A stretch of DNA of 46,578 bases from JACDAN01 sp050698015 (lineage in GTDB: Bacteria; Actinomycetota; Thermoleophilia; Gaiellales; Gaiellaceae), in assembly GCA_050698015.1 (NCBI GenBank), contig JBOHAU010000062.1, positions 1 through 46,578 on the forward strand, given 5' to 3'. Positions 8,633 through 16,283 of this stretch are shown piece by piece (within the stretch, counting starts at the first letter, position 1; each line of letters opens with the position of its first letter). Under the pieces are notes generated by a model. That model ran no database searches. It was not told the DNA's origin and was given only the letters and a program-made list of their open reading frames with translations. Position numbers and translations under genes: made by a program.

Positions 8633-9334
8633 ATGGTCGATCTGACCCGAGGCGTGAGCGCAGAGACCGTTGCACCGCCGGAGCGGCGTGAGCTCACAGT
8701 CCCGATCGAGGGCTCGAAGCTGCCCGGGACGCTGGCCGTGCCGGCCGAGGCGGCCGGCCTTGTCGTGTTTGCCCACGGAAGCGGGAGCAGCCGCCTGAGC
8801 CCACGCAACCTGGAGGTCGCGGCAACCCTCAACCGGGCCGGGCTCGCGACCCTCCTCTTCGACCTGCTCACGCCCGAAGAGGCGGAGGACCGGCGGAACG
8901 TGTTCGACGTCGAGCTCCTCGCCGAGCGACTTCGGGCGGCCACGCGCCGGCTGGCGCTCGAACGTGACCTCCACGAGCTGCCGATCGGCTACTTCGGCGC
9001 CAGCACGGGAGCCGCGGCCGCGCTTTGCGCCGCGGCCTCGGAGCGCCGTACCGCAGCGGTCGTCTCGCGCGGCGGCCGCCCGGACCTCGCAGCGCCATAT
9101 CTGTCCGACGTCCGTGCGCCCACGCTCCTGATCGTCGGCGCCCGCGACGATGTCGTGCTGGAGCTGAACCGGATCGCCCTCGGGATGCTCGCTTGCGAGG
9201 CCGAGCTGCAGGTCGTCGAGGGCGCGACACATCTCTTCGAAGAGCCGGGAGCGCTGGAAGAGGTGGCGGCCCTCACACGCGACTGGTTCGTCCGGCACCT
9301 CACGCGGAGTCGGGATGTCGGCTCCCGCGACTGA
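8633..9334 (+). CDS. Alpha/beta hydrolase (dienelactone hydrolase-like)
   Basis: A 233-residue alpha/beta hydrolase. Seen in order: oxyanion strand LVVFAHGSGSSRLSPRN; nucleophile elbow GYFGASTGAAAAL (Ser in G-A-S-T-G); Asp on APTLLIVGARDDVVLELN; His in EGATHLFEEPGALEE. This gives a full Ser-Asp-His triad. The ATG at 8633 is where similarity begins; the ribosome site is weak and an in-frame extension to 8564 is possible but looks non-coding. Its 3' end overlaps the rtcB start by 20 bases. In other bacteria such hydrolases sit beside phosphoribosyltransferases and stress genes; the substrate is unknown. Confidence 0.85.
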   Translation: MVDLTRGVSAETVAPPERRELTVPIEGSKLPGTLAVPAEAAGLVVFAHGSGSSRLSPRNLEVAATLNRAGLATLLFDLLTPEEAEDRRNVFDVELLAERLRAATRRLALERDLHELPIGYFGASTGAAAALCAAASERRTAAVVSRGGRPDLAAPYLSDVRAPTLLIVGARDDVVLELNRIALGMLACEAELQVVEGATHLFEEPGALEEVAALTRDWFVRHLTRSRDVGSRD

Positions 9335-10778
9335 GCTCTCTCCCTCGTTCCGGGACCTCCGGCAGCTCGACGCGACGCTCTGGGAGATCCCCGCCGAAGC
9401 GCGGGCGGACATGCGCGTCCCGGTGCGAGTCTTTGCGGATCGCAAGCTGCTCGACGCGATCATCACCGACCGTTCTCTGGACCAGCTCCAGAATGTGGCG
9501 ACCCTCCCGGGCGTCGTCGAGGCGGTGTTGGCGATGCCGGACATCCACCAGGGCTACGGCTTCCCAGTCGGCGGGGTGGCCGCGACCGAGCTCCCGGACG
9601 GCGTCGTCTCCCCTGGCGGCGTGGGCTACGACATCAACTGCGGCGTGCGACTGCTGGCGCTTCCGCTCACGGAGAGCGAGCTCGGGCCCCGCCTTGAGCC
9701 CCTCGTGCACGAGATCTCCCGCGCCGTCCCCGCAGGGACCGGCAAGCGAAGCGAGCTTCGGCTCGCTGGCGCCGCGTTCGACCGTCTGCTCCGCGAGGGG
9801 CCGCGCATGCTCTTCGACGATCACGGCGTCGGCACCGAGGAGGATCTCGAGCACACCGAGTCGCGCGGCTGCCTGCCGGGCGCCGACCCCGCGGCGGTTT
9901 CCGAGCGGGCACGCGTACGTGGAGCCGGGCAAGTGGGGACGATGGGCGCGGGCAACCATTTCATCGAGGTCCAGCGAGTCGCGCACGTCTTCGACGCGCC
10001 GACGGCGCGCGCCTTCGGCCTGATCGATGGGCAGGTCGCCGTGCTGATCCACTCGGGCTCGCGCGGCTTCGGCCACCAGGTCTGCACCGACTACGTCCGC
10101 CGGATGGACGCCGCCCAGCACCGCTACGGGATCGTCCTCCCCGACCGCCAGCTCGCATGCGCACCGCAGTCGTCCCCGGAAGGGCGCGCCTACCTCGCCG
10201 CGATGGCCGCGGCGTCGAACTACGCCTGGGCCAACAGGCACGCGATGGCGCACGAGGTGCGGGAGGCCGTGAGGCGGATCCTCGGCGCAAGCGCCGCGGA
10301 CGGCGCCCGGCAGGTCTACGACGTCGCCCACAACGTCGCCAAGGTCGAGACTCACCACGGCCGGCTCGTGCTCGTCCACCGGAAGGGCGCGACACGGGCG
10401 TTCCCCGCCGGCTCCGAGGAGCTTCCGGCCGCGTACCGGGACGTCGGGCAGCCGGTCTTCATCCCCGGCAGCATGGGCACGTCGAGCTTCGTGCTCGCGG
10501 GCGAGCCCGGGTCGATGGAGCGCTCCTTCGGAACGACGTGCCACGGCGCCGGCCGGACGATGAGCCGGACCGCGGCCAAGAAGAGGGTCACCGGCGGGCA
10601 GTTGCGCCGAGAGCTCGGGGAGCGTGGGATCGTCGTCCGCTGCCCCTCGAACAAGGGTCTGGCCGAGGAGGCGCCGTTCGCGTACAAGGACGTGGAGCGG
10701 GTGGTCACGATCGTCGAGCGGGCCGGGCTCGCCCGCCGCGTCGTCCAGCTGCGGCCGCTCGGCGTCGTCAAAGGGTGA
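9315..10778 (+). CDS. rtcB: RtcB-type RNA-splicing ligase (3'-phosphate RNA ligase)
   Basis: A 487-residue RtcB, the Mn2+/GTP-dependent ligase joining 2',3'-cyclic-phosphate or 3'-phosphate RNA ends to 5'-OH ends. Metal ligands are visible by comparison with the archaeal enzyme: Cys109 in YDINCGVR, His215 in GAGNHFIEV, His246 in HSGSRGFGHQ and His339 in YDVAHNVAK. The His that takes GMP is about 410 in CHGAGRTMSR, and HRKGATRAFP is intact. No archease gene follows. ATG start with CGGAG about six bases upstream, overlapping the hydrolase. In M. tuberculosis an rtcB homologue (Rv2631) belongs to the hypoxia regulon, in line with the stress genes here. Confidence 0.95.
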   Translation: MSAPATELSPSFRDLRQLDATLWEIPAEARADMRVPVRVFADRKLLDAIITDRSLDQLQNVATLPGVVEAVLAMPDIHQGYGFPVGGVAATELPDGVVSPGGVGYDINCGVRLLALPLTESELGPRLEPLVHEISRAVPAGTGKRSELRLAGAAFDRLLREGPRMLFDDHGVGTEEDLEHTESRGCLPGADPAAVSERARVRGAGQVGTMGAGNHFIEVQRVAHVFDAPTARAFGLIDGQVAVLIHSGSRGFGHQVCTDYVRRMDAAQHRYGIVLPDRQLACAPQSSPEGRAYLAAMAAASNYAWANRHAMAHEVREAVRRILGASAADGARQVYDVAHNVAKVETHHGRLVLVHRKGATRAFPAGSEELPAAYRDVGQPVFIPGSMGTSSFVLAGEPGSMERSFGTTCHGAGRTMSRTAAKKRVTGGQLRRELGERGIVVRCPSNKGLAEEAPFAYKDVERVVTIVERAGLARRVVQLRPLGVVKG

Positions 10779-11809
10779 TGGCCGGCGCGGCCCGGATCCG
10801 GGCGGCTCGGCTGGTGGCGGGACACCGAGATGCGCTCCGCGAGGTTGTGCTCGCCGCCCTGGCCGCTCTGGCGTACTTCGGCGTCCGCAACCTCACCGCG
10901 GGCAGCGCGGCGGCAGCGTACGCGAACGCCAACCGGCTGATGCAGTTCGAGAACGCCAGATACCTGGATTGGGAGCGGACGCTCCAGGAGCCGGTCGCCG
11001 CGAGCGGGCTGTTGACCGACCTCGTGAACTGGGTCTACATCTGGGGCCACTGGCCGGTGATCATCACGGTCGCGATCCTCCTCTTCCGCCGCCGCCGTGA
11101 CCAGTACCGGCTGCTGCGCAACGCCATGCTCGTCTCCGCCGGGATCGGGTTCCTCTTCTTCACCCTCTTCCCCGTTGCGCCCCCGCGGCTCGCGGATCCG
11201 GCGCTCGTCGACACCGTCACCTTGCATTCGAGCTCCTACCGGACGTTCCAGCCGCCCGGGCTGACCGACCAGTACGCCGCGTTCCCGAGCCTCCACTTCG
11301 GCTGGAACGTCCTGGTGGGCATCGCCGTCTGGGGAGCGACCACGAACGTCTGGCTACGCGCGCTTGCCGTGCTCGGGCCCGCCGCGATGGGAGCTGCCGT
11401 CGTCCTGACCGCGAACCACTACGTCGTCGACGTCCTCGCCGGTCTCGCGGTCGTCCTGATCGGTCTGGTCGCGCACCGGCTGATCGTCAGCATGCCGCTA
11501 CCCTCAAGAGCCGATGGCACGCGTGATCGCCCATCGGGCGGGCAACGACCTGCCCCTGCTGCGCAAGGCCGAGGAGCTCGGGATTCAGCTCGTCGAAGCC
11601 GACGTGCGCCTGTGGCGGGGACGCCTCGAGGTTCGCCACCTGAAGACGCTGGGGCCGCTTCCGATCCTGTGGGACCGGTGGAAGCTTGCGAACATCCGAG
11701 CGCCGAGGCTCCTGCTCCGCGATCTACTGGACGCCGCCGATGTCCGCACCGAGCTGGTGCTCGACCTCAAGGGACGCAATCCCCACCTGTCAGAGCTCGT
11801 CCTCGCTGA
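10778..11809 (+). CDS. PAP2 / AUR1-like membrane phosphatase or phosphotransferase
   Basis: A membrane protein of the PAP2 superfamily, inositol-phosphorylceramide-synthase-like branch. About six helices, with the catalytic region FPSLHFGWNVLVG (His) and TANHYVVDVLAG (His...Asp). Its ATG shares one base with the rtcB stop (TGATG), so it is coupled to it. The recognisable domain ends near base 11510 (residue about 245). The frame then runs on for about 100 Arg/Pro-rich residues through the GDPD gene, which is read in another frame, to 11809. I suspect a lost stop or a one-base error near 11505; a one-base shift would terminate at about 11524. It may act on phospholipids together with the GDPD. 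Confidence 0.75.
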   Translation: MAGAARIRAARLVAGHRDALREVVLAALAALAYFGVRNLTAGSAAAAYANANRLMQFENARYLDWERTLQEPVAASGLLTDLVNWVYIWGHWPVIITVAILLFRRRRDQYRLLRNAMLVSAGIGFLFFTLFPVAPPRLADPALVDTVTLHSSSYRTFQPPGLTDQYAAFPSLHFGWNVLVGIAVWGATTNVWLRALAVLGPAAMGAAVVLTANHYVVDVLAGLAVVLIGLVAHRLIVSMPLPSRADGTRDRPSGGQRPAPAAQGRGARDSARRSRRAPVAGTPRGSPPEDAGAASDPVGPVEACEHPSAEAPAPRSTGRRRCPHRAGARPQGTQSPPVRARPR

Positions 11810-12146
11810 GCTTCGGAATGACCGGCCCGTCACGGTCTGCGCGCGAAGCTGGCCCCTGCTCGAGCCGTTCGCCGGCCGCGAAGGCGTGAGGGTCGTCCAC
11901 TCGGTCGGCTCGCGCCGGGAGCTCGGCCGGCTCCTTTGCCGGTTCGGCGACAGGCGGCTGGACGGCGTCTCAGTCCACGAGCGGCTGCTCGACGCCTCGA
12001 CGGCTGCCCAGCTGCGCCGGCTCGCCGCGGTCGTGATGAGCTGGCCTGTCAATACGGTGCAGCGGGCGCGGGAGCTGACTTCGCTCGGCGTGGAGGGACT
12101 GATCACCGACAACCTCGCCCTCGCCGGCGCGCTCGAGTCGTCGTGA
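11514..12146 (+). CDS. Glycerophosphodiester phosphodiesterase-like protein
   Basis: A 210-residue TIM-barrel phosphodiesterase of the GDPD family. Seen: the opening IAHRAGNDLPLL (catalytic HR near residue 7), the metal pair LVEADVRLWRGRLEVRHLKT, the strand LVLDLKGRNP, and the family ending MSWPVNTVQRARELTSLGVE followed by GLITDN. At 210 aa it is a short member (usual 230-260). No signal peptide, so cytoplasmic. It starts inside the open extension of the PAP2 frame and its stop overlaps the next start (GTGA). It should hydrolyse deacylated phospholipid head groups; the substrate is not determined. Confidence 0.85.
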   Translation: MARVIAHRAGNDLPLLRKAEELGIQLVEADVRLWRGRLEVRHLKTLGPLPILWDRWKLANIRAPRLLLRDLLDAADVRTELVLDLKGRNPHLSELVLAELRNDRPVTVCARSWPLLEPFAGREGVRVVHSVGSRRELGRLLCRFGDRRLDGVSVHERLLDASTAAQLRRLAAVVMSWPVNTVQRARELTSLGVEGLITDNLALAGALESS

Positions 12147-13024
12147 CGTCCGTGCTCCACTCCTTCGACGCCGCCGTCGAGCGCCTCGCCACGCTCGACG
12201 CGAAGTGGCTGGCGGTCGCGCTCGGCCTCCAGCTCGCGAACCTCGCCTTTCGGGCGACCGCCTGGCGAAACGTCCTCAGGGCGGCCTATCCCGGCAAGCG
12301 CATCCGCCTCGTCGAGGTCGGCGCCGCCTACGCGGCCGGCGTCGCAGCGAACGCCTACACGCCGGCGCGTGCGGGCGAGGCGGTGAAGGTCGCACTGCTG
12401 CGGCTGCGTCTGCACGGCACCTCGCTCCCGACGATCGCGGCGTCCAGCTCCGTGATCCTCGTCTTCGACGCGTTCATCGGCGGCACGCTCCTCGTCTGCG
12501 CCTGGGCGCTCGGAGTCGTTCCCGCCCTCCCACACCCGTCGCCCTGGACGGTCCTCGCCGCCGTCGCAGCCTTCGCGTTCGCCGCCCTTCTGCTGCGGAT
12601 CTCGAGCCGCCTCCGCACCCACCTTCGGCGGGGCGGGGCGATCCTCGGCACGCCGCGAGCCTACCTCCGCGGGGTCGCACTCCCGCAGCTGGGTGCCTGG
12701 AGCTGCCGCCTCGGGGTCGCCTTCGCGATGCTCGCCGCTTTCGGACTGCCGGCGACCCTCCCGCTTGCGGCCATCGTCGTGGTCGCGGGCGGCCTCTCCA
12801 CGCTCGTGCCGGCGACGCCCGGTGGTGCGGGCACGCAGCAGCTGCTCGTCGTCTACGTGCTCCACAGCGTGGTCTCCGCGGCCTCGGCGCTCTCCTTCGC
12901 GATCGGGATGCAGGTCGGGGTGACGCTCGTCAACACGCTCGTGGGGCTCGCCGGCCTCGCCCTCCTGCTCGGGACGCTCCGCCCCGCCGCCGTCCGGGCC
13001 GCGCTGCGCGGCGCGCGTCTGTAG
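12143..13024 (+). CDS. UPF0104 / lysylphosphatidylglycerol synthase TM-region-like membrane protein
   Basis: A 293-residue integral membrane protein of the LPG_synthase_TM (UPF0104) family, about seven to eight helices. Family features: WRNVLRAAYPGKRIRLVEV, the conserved YTPARAGEAVKVALLRLR (PARxGE motif near residue 75) and the late loop LVPATPGGAGTQQLLV. Family members include the flippase part of MprF, but no aminoacyl-transferase domain is attached here. The GTG start overlaps the GDPD stop by four bases. With PAP2 and GDPD it suggests membrane-lipid remodelling. Confidence 0.85.
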   Translation: MTSVLHSFDAAVERLATLDAKWLAVALGLQLANLAFRATAWRNVLRAAYPGKRIRLVEVGAAYAAGVAANAYTPARAGEAVKVALLRLRLHGTSLPTIAASSSVILVFDAFIGGTLLVCAWALGVVPALPHPSPWTVLAAVAAFAFAALLLRISSRLRTHLRRGGAILGTPRAYLRGVALPQLGAWSCRLGVAFAMLAAFGLPATLPLAAIVVVAGGLSTLVPATPGGAGTQQLLVVYVLHSVVSAASALSFAIGMQVGVTLVNTLVGLAGLALLLGTLRPAAVRAALRGARL

Positions 13025-13031
13025 TTCGCCA

Positions 13032-13046
13032 CACGGGAAATCCGCG
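13032..13046. promoter_or_regulatory. Candidate operator, palindrome family member (weaker, site B)
   Basis: CACGGGAAATCCGCG, 11 of 15 matches to the best copy, ending 46 bases before the phosphoribosyltransferase start. The GGGAAA core and CCGC half are kept; taken alone it would not be convincing. Confidence 0.3.
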
Positions 13047-13091
13047 AGCCTCCCGATGCCCGGCCGCGCCGGCTCGAGGAGGATGACTCTC

Positions 13092-13781
13092 GTGAACAAG
13101 CAGGCCGAAGCCCAGCTTCCCGAATGGCTCGTGGCGGCTCCGCTCTTCCGCGACCGTTTCGACGCCGGTCGGCAGCTTGCCGCAGCACTATCGGAGCGGC
13201 TGAAGGACGAGTGCATCGTTGTCGGCCTCGCCCGCGGAGGCGTTCAGGTCGCCGCAGAGGTCGCTCGTTCGCTGAACGCGCCGCTGGATGTCGTCGCCGT
13301 CCGCAAAGTGGGCCACCCGATGCAGCCGGAGTACGCGCTGGGCGCGGTCACGCCGGGTGACGGGACGTACCTCCGCGCGGGCGACGACCTCCCGGACGAC
13401 ATGCTCACAGCGGTGGTCGAGCGCGCGCGCCGAGCGGCCGAGGCGCTCGATCGACGGCTGCACGCGAGCCGTCCGCCCGTGGATTTGGCCGGTCGCACCG
13501 TCGTCCTCGCGGACGACGGACTGGCGACGGGGGCGACGATGATCGCGGCGTTGCGCTGGGCGCGAGCCCGGGGCGCGAGCGAGACCGTGGCCGCGGTGCC
13601 GGTGGCGGCGGCTGATAGCGCCAAGCTCGTCGAGCGTGAGGCATCGCAACTCGTGTGCCCGCACACGGTGACGGACTTCATGGCCGTGGGTCTGTGGTAC
13701 GAACGCTTCCCGCAGGTCGGCGACGACGAGGTGATCCGGCTGCTCGAGCAGGCTCAGTCGCGACAGAGATCGGCGAGCTGA
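13092..13781 (+). CDS. Phosphoribosyltransferase (ComF/Rv0571c-like)
   Basis: A 229-residue type I phosphoribosyltransferase. The PRPP-binding signature is VVLADDGLATGATMIAALRW (about residues 137-156), preceded by the family strand VVGLARGGVQVAAEVARSLN and the segment DVVAVRKVGHPMQPEYALGA. AGGAGG ends at 13082, directly against an ATG at 13083 but nine bases before the GTG at 13092, so I take the GTG. Such proteins occur alone or fused to hydrolases, and Rv0571c of the mycobacterial hypoxia regulon is a relative. The nucleobase substrate is not known. The 3' end overlaps the convergent ybaK-like gene by 28 bases. Confidence 0.88.
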   Translation: MNKQAEAQLPEWLVAAPLFRDRFDAGRQLAAALSERLKDECIVVGLARGGVQVAAEVARSLNAPLDVVAVRKVGHPMQPEYALGAVTPGDGTYLRAGDDLPDDMLTAVVERARRAAEALDRRLHASRPPVDLAGRTVVLADDGLATGATMIAALRWARARGASETVAAVPVAAADSAKLVEREASQLVCPHTVTDFMAVGLWYERFPQVGDDEVIRLLEQAQSRQRSAS

Positions 13782-14218
13782 GCGCCGGCGATCCTGACGA
13801 GATCGTCGCTGCGCACGCGTACCGACTGCTCGTGGCCGCCGGCGTCGAACACGACCCACTCGCGTTTCCCTAGGCCGAGGTCGACGAGCACGCGGTCGCC
13901 CCTCGAGCCTGCAATCGGAGGAACGGCGCCCACCTCGAACTCGGGATACGCCTCTGCCATCTGCTCTTCGGTGGCCAGCTCGATCTCCTTCGTGCCGAGC
14001 AGCTCGCGCACCTTGCGGAGGTCGAGCCGCTCCGTCGCAGGCAGAACCGCCCGCACGAAACCCTCGGGGGTTGTCAGAACAAGCGTCTTCGCCACGTCAC
14101 GCGGATCGACGCTCAGAGCCTCCGCCTCGGCGGCCGCGCTCTCGGTGCGCGAATGCGGGAGCAGCTCGTACTGGACTCCCGCGCGATCGAGCTCGTCCAC
14201 TAGCTTCTGGCCTGTCAC
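13754..14218 (-). CDS. YbaK/EbsC-type aminoacyl-tRNA deacylase
   Basis: A 154-residue YbaK/ProX-fold editing domain expected to hydrolyse mischarged aminoacyl-tRNA. Visible: the N-terminal VQYELLPHSRTESAAAEAEA, then DVAKTLVLTTPEGFVRAVLP with the conserved Lys, GTKEIELATEEQM, and VGAVPPIAGSR, the GxxxP loop. The GTG start overlaps the stop of the DUF1918 gene by four bases (GTGA), so the two are coupled. A stand-alone protein; which tRNA it corrects cannot be told. Confidence 0.88.
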   Translation of the reverse strand: MTGQKLVDELDRAGVQYELLPHSRTESAAAEAEALSVDPRDVAKTLVLTTPEGFVRAVLPATERLDLRKVRELLGTKEIELATEEQMAEAYPEFEVGAVPPIAGSRGDRVLVDLGLGKREWVVFDAGGHEQSVRVRSDDLVRIAGAQLADLCRD

Positions 14219-14424
14219 GACTTCGGCCGAATCGTCGCGTCGCTCGAAGGGTAGAACAGCGTCTCGCGCCCGTCCTCCCAGAGAACCCGATAGTGAACGT
14301 GATCGGGCGTGCCGAGCACTTCGCGGATCTCGCCGATTCGCTCGGTATCGCCGAGGCTATGAGCTGTGACGACCACGAGATCGCCGGCCCGTCCCTGGCC
14401 TGTGCGTTGTCGTGTCTCCGCCAT
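14215..14424 (-). CDS. DUF1918 domain protein
   Basis: A 69-residue protein matching DUF1918, a small beta-barrel domain common in actinomycetes: GDLVVVTAHSLGDTERIGEI, then LGTPDHVHYRVLWEDGRETL and FYPSSDATI. The start is chosen at ATG 14424, eight bases after GAGGAG; a longer frame upstream lacks a ribosome site. It precedes and overlaps the YbaK gene. The domain resembles SH3-like folds; function unknown. Confidence 0.8.
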   Translation of the reverse strand: MAETRQRTGQGRAGDLVVVTAHSLGDTERIGEIREVLGTPDHVHYRVLWEDGRETLFYPSSDATIRPKS

Positions 14425-14585
14425 CTCCACCACTCCTCGAGGTCGAATCAGCCCGAGCTTGCCGCATGCACCGGCCGCGGCCATCCGGGCAATCACTGAT
14501 TTGCCGCTGCGGGCGGCTGCCCCTGCCGCCGCCTCGAGGTATTGGGCTCAGTAGTTCGCCGCAGCCGCGATCGGAAGGCAAACCG

Positions 14586-14966
14586 ATGGCGTCGAAAGCG
14601 CCTTCTGCCATCCTCGTTCGTGCGGGGTCACGCGTGAACGCCATGGACAGCGTCTCGGTCGATCCTCCAAAGACCTCCTCCCGGCCGGGGAGGCTGTGCC
14701 CGCTCGAGCAGGCCATCGGTCGTTCGGTCGAATGCCCACGGGAGCGGTGCCCCTTCTGGGAGCCCGGCGGCGCGGTCGTCCCCGCGGGGTGCCTGTTCGA
14801 CCGGCTCTCGATCGACTTCGGTCGGCGCCGCGACGCTGCCGAGCTCGTGCTGGCGCTCAAGGCGCGACTCGAGCGCCCTTCGTCCGACGAGGACGAGCGC
14901 ACGGCGTGGGCTGAGGTCTACGAGCTCATCCGCGACGGACTCGACCAGGAAGAGCCAGAAGGCTAG
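14586..14966 (+). CDS. Four-cysteine 'CPFWE' protein, copy 1 (unrecognised family)
   Basis: A 126-residue protein of no family I recognise. Four cysteines (38, 50, 55, 69) follow C-x11-C-x4-C-x13-C: RLCPLEQAIGRSVEC, then PRERCPFWEPGG and VVPAGC. After them comes an amphipathic, charged helical region with a strongly acidic end (RPSSDEDERTAW, LDQEEPEG). The same cysteine spacing and the CPFWE block occur in a second gene at 16910-17296. Four spaced cysteines suggest a zinc or iron-sulfur site. ATG with GGAAGG seven bases upstream. It is divergent from DUF1918-ybaK. Confidence 0.75.
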   Translation: MASKAPSAILVRAGSRVNAMDSVSVDPPKTSSRPGRLCPLEQAIGRSVECPRERCPFWEPGGAVVPAGCLFDRLSIDFGRRRDAAELVLALKARLERPSSDEDERTAWAEVYELIRDGLDQEEPEG

Positions 14967-14970
14967 GCCG

Positions 14971-15229
14971 ATGAACCTGAAGCGCTCATCCCTGCGTTTG
15001 GTCTCGATCTCCCTGCTCGCAGCGGCCTCGCTGCTGCCGCCCGGCCGCGTCCGCGGTCGGCCACGGGAACGTCCTCCACGACCCGCGTGAAGATCTTCGT
15101 TCCGCGCGGAGATGCGGGGCGCGGCTGCCACCGTGTCTACGGCCTACCGAGAGCGGTGCGTCCGCCCGCAGTCCTGACGGGAGCGATGCCTTCTACGAGT
15201 GGCTCCAGCGTTCGCCGCCCGTCGGCTGA
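14971..15229 (+). pseudogene. Broken secreted/lipoprotein gene with GerMN-like remnant
   Basis: Begins with a good start (AGAAGG then ATG at 14971) and a signal-peptide-like MNLKRSSLRLVSISLLAAAS, but the frame closes near 15089. In a second frame from about 15069 one reads TTRVKIFVPRGDAGRGCHRV then YGLPRAVRPPAVLTGAM, which resembles the strand pattern of GerMN domains (VxVYF..GD ... VP..PAVA.AAL). A third frame gives DGSDAFYEWLQRSPPVG before TGA at 15229. At least two frameshifts, so not functional as read. The 3' end overlaps the convergent CBS gene. Confidence 0.45.
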
Positions 15230-15882
15230 CGTCCCCTGACCTCGTCTTCAAGCCGCCAGGTAAGGCGGTCGGCAACTGAGATCACGCCCGGCACGCGTGC
15301 GACGAGCTGTTCGATCCGGCGCGCGTCGGACCTCGTCTCGACCTCGCCGGTGAGCGTCACCTCGCCGCCGGCCACATCGACCCTGACCTCCGGCTCGAGC
15401 GGAAACGCGGCCTCGAGGACATCGTTCGTGATCTCGCGCACGATCTGCGCATCGGAGCGCGCAAAGGCACGGACGAGATCGCCGCGGCTCACGATTCCGA
15501 CGAGGTCGCCGTCGCGCACGACTGGAAGCCGGTTGACGTCACGGTCGAGCATGAGGCGCGCGGCCTCGTAGACGCGCCGCTCCGGCTCGATGGTCACCGC
15601 CGGCGCGGTCATCGCCTCGCCGGCGTTCCTGGCGTCGCTCTTGGCGCGCGCCTCATAGGCCCGCACGTCGGCGACGAGGTACAACGCGCCCGCGCGCTCC
15701 CGGTCTCCCCGCTCCTGGAAGAGGATGTCTCGAGCAGAGACAACCCCTAGGACGCGGCCGTTCGAGTCGCAGACCGGAGCCCCCGAGATGCGGTGTGTGG
15801 TCAGCAGCTTGGCGACGTCTCTTAACGGCATCTCGGGGTTGACCGTCACGACGCCCCTGGTCATCACGTGCTCGACGTTCAT
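15193..15882 (-). CDS. CBS-CBS-BON domain protein (Hrp1-like)
   Basis: A 229-residue protein with two CBS motifs (about residues 1-60, VMTRGVVTVNPEMPLRDVAK and ISGAPVCDSNGRVLGVVSAR; about 85-145, AMTAPAVTIEPERRVYEAAR and VNRLPVVRDGDLVGIVSRGD). They are followed by a BON domain (about 150-215: VRVDVAGGEVTLTGEVETRS). CBS pairs sense adenine nucleotides; BON domains bind membranes or partners. Start at ATG 15882, set by GGGAGGTG five bases upstream. The two-CBS part resembles Rv2626c (Hrp1) of the mycobacterial hypoxia regulon. A palindromic candidate operator lies 73 bases upstream. Confidence 0.9.
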   Translation of the reverse strand: MNVEHVMTRGVVTVNPEMPLRDVAKLLTTHRISGAPVCDSNGRVLGVVSARDILFQERGDRERAGALYLVADVRAYEARAKSDARNAGEAMTAPAVTIEPERRVYEAARLMLDRDVNRLPVVRDGDLVGIVSRGDLVRAFARSDAQIVREITNDVLEAAFPLEPEVRVDVAGGEVTLTGEVETRSDARRIEQLVARVPGVISVADRLTWRLEDEVRGRQPTGGERWSHS

Positions 15883-15954
15883 GTGCACCTCCCGCGTTGC
15901 AGCGAGTGTGCTCCCGCGCGCGCCGGCGCGCATCGGTCCCAGCACGGACCGCCC

Positions 15955-15969
15955 TGCGGGTTTCCCACA
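15955..15969. promoter_or_regulatory. Candidate operator, palindrome family member (site C)
   Basis: On the minus strand, TGTGGGAAACCCGCA, 14 of 15 matches to the best copy, 73 bases before the CBS-CBS-BON start and inside the gap between that gene and the next upstream one. Confidence 0.55.
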
Positions 15970-15987
15970 CACCAACCGGCGGCGGGT

Positions 15988-16275
15988 TCAGCGCAAGGTG
16001 ACGATGAGCCCGTCGTGCGCGTGGTCGCGGACGATCTGGGACCCGCAGTGGGTGAAGACTGCTCGAGGGACGGACTCAGTGCGACACCAGTCGAGCTGTT
16101 GGAACGCCTCGAACGTGAGTCCCGCGATCGTAAACGGACGCCTCGGCACGACCTGCTCGCGCACGTCGACGGGGTAGCGCCCGATCGCCTGCCAGGTCTC
16201 CTCCGTTCGCGTGCACCGGGCACGGCGCCCCGTCGCGGAGCCCGCTGGCGTGATCCGCGTAGACCGTTTCGGCAC
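15988..16275 (-). CDS. Small hypothetical protein, possibly frameshifted
   Basis: An open frame of 95 codons with a GTG start and no clear ribosome site. The C-terminal two thirds read protein-like (TWQAIGRYPVDVREQVVPRR, then PFTIAGLTFEAFQQLDW), with cysteines in WCRTES and THCGSQ. The N-terminal part is Arg/Thr-rich and unconvincing. A neighbouring frame over that stretch reads ETVYADHASGLRDGAPCPVH, which looks better, so the real gene may be longer and carry a frameshift near 16200. No family assigned. Confidence 0.35.
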   Translation of the reverse strand: MPKRSTRITPAGSATGRRARCTRTEETWQAIGRYPVDVREQVVPRRPFTIAGLTFEAFQQLDWCRTESVPRAVFTHCGSQIVRDHAHDGLIVTLR

Positions 16276-16283
16276 GGTTGGGG

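Noticed and set aside
14488..14505. GGCAA ... TTGCC repeat between DUF1918 and CPFWE copy 1
   Set aside because: Arms of five bases are within chance expectation and the centre is irregular.
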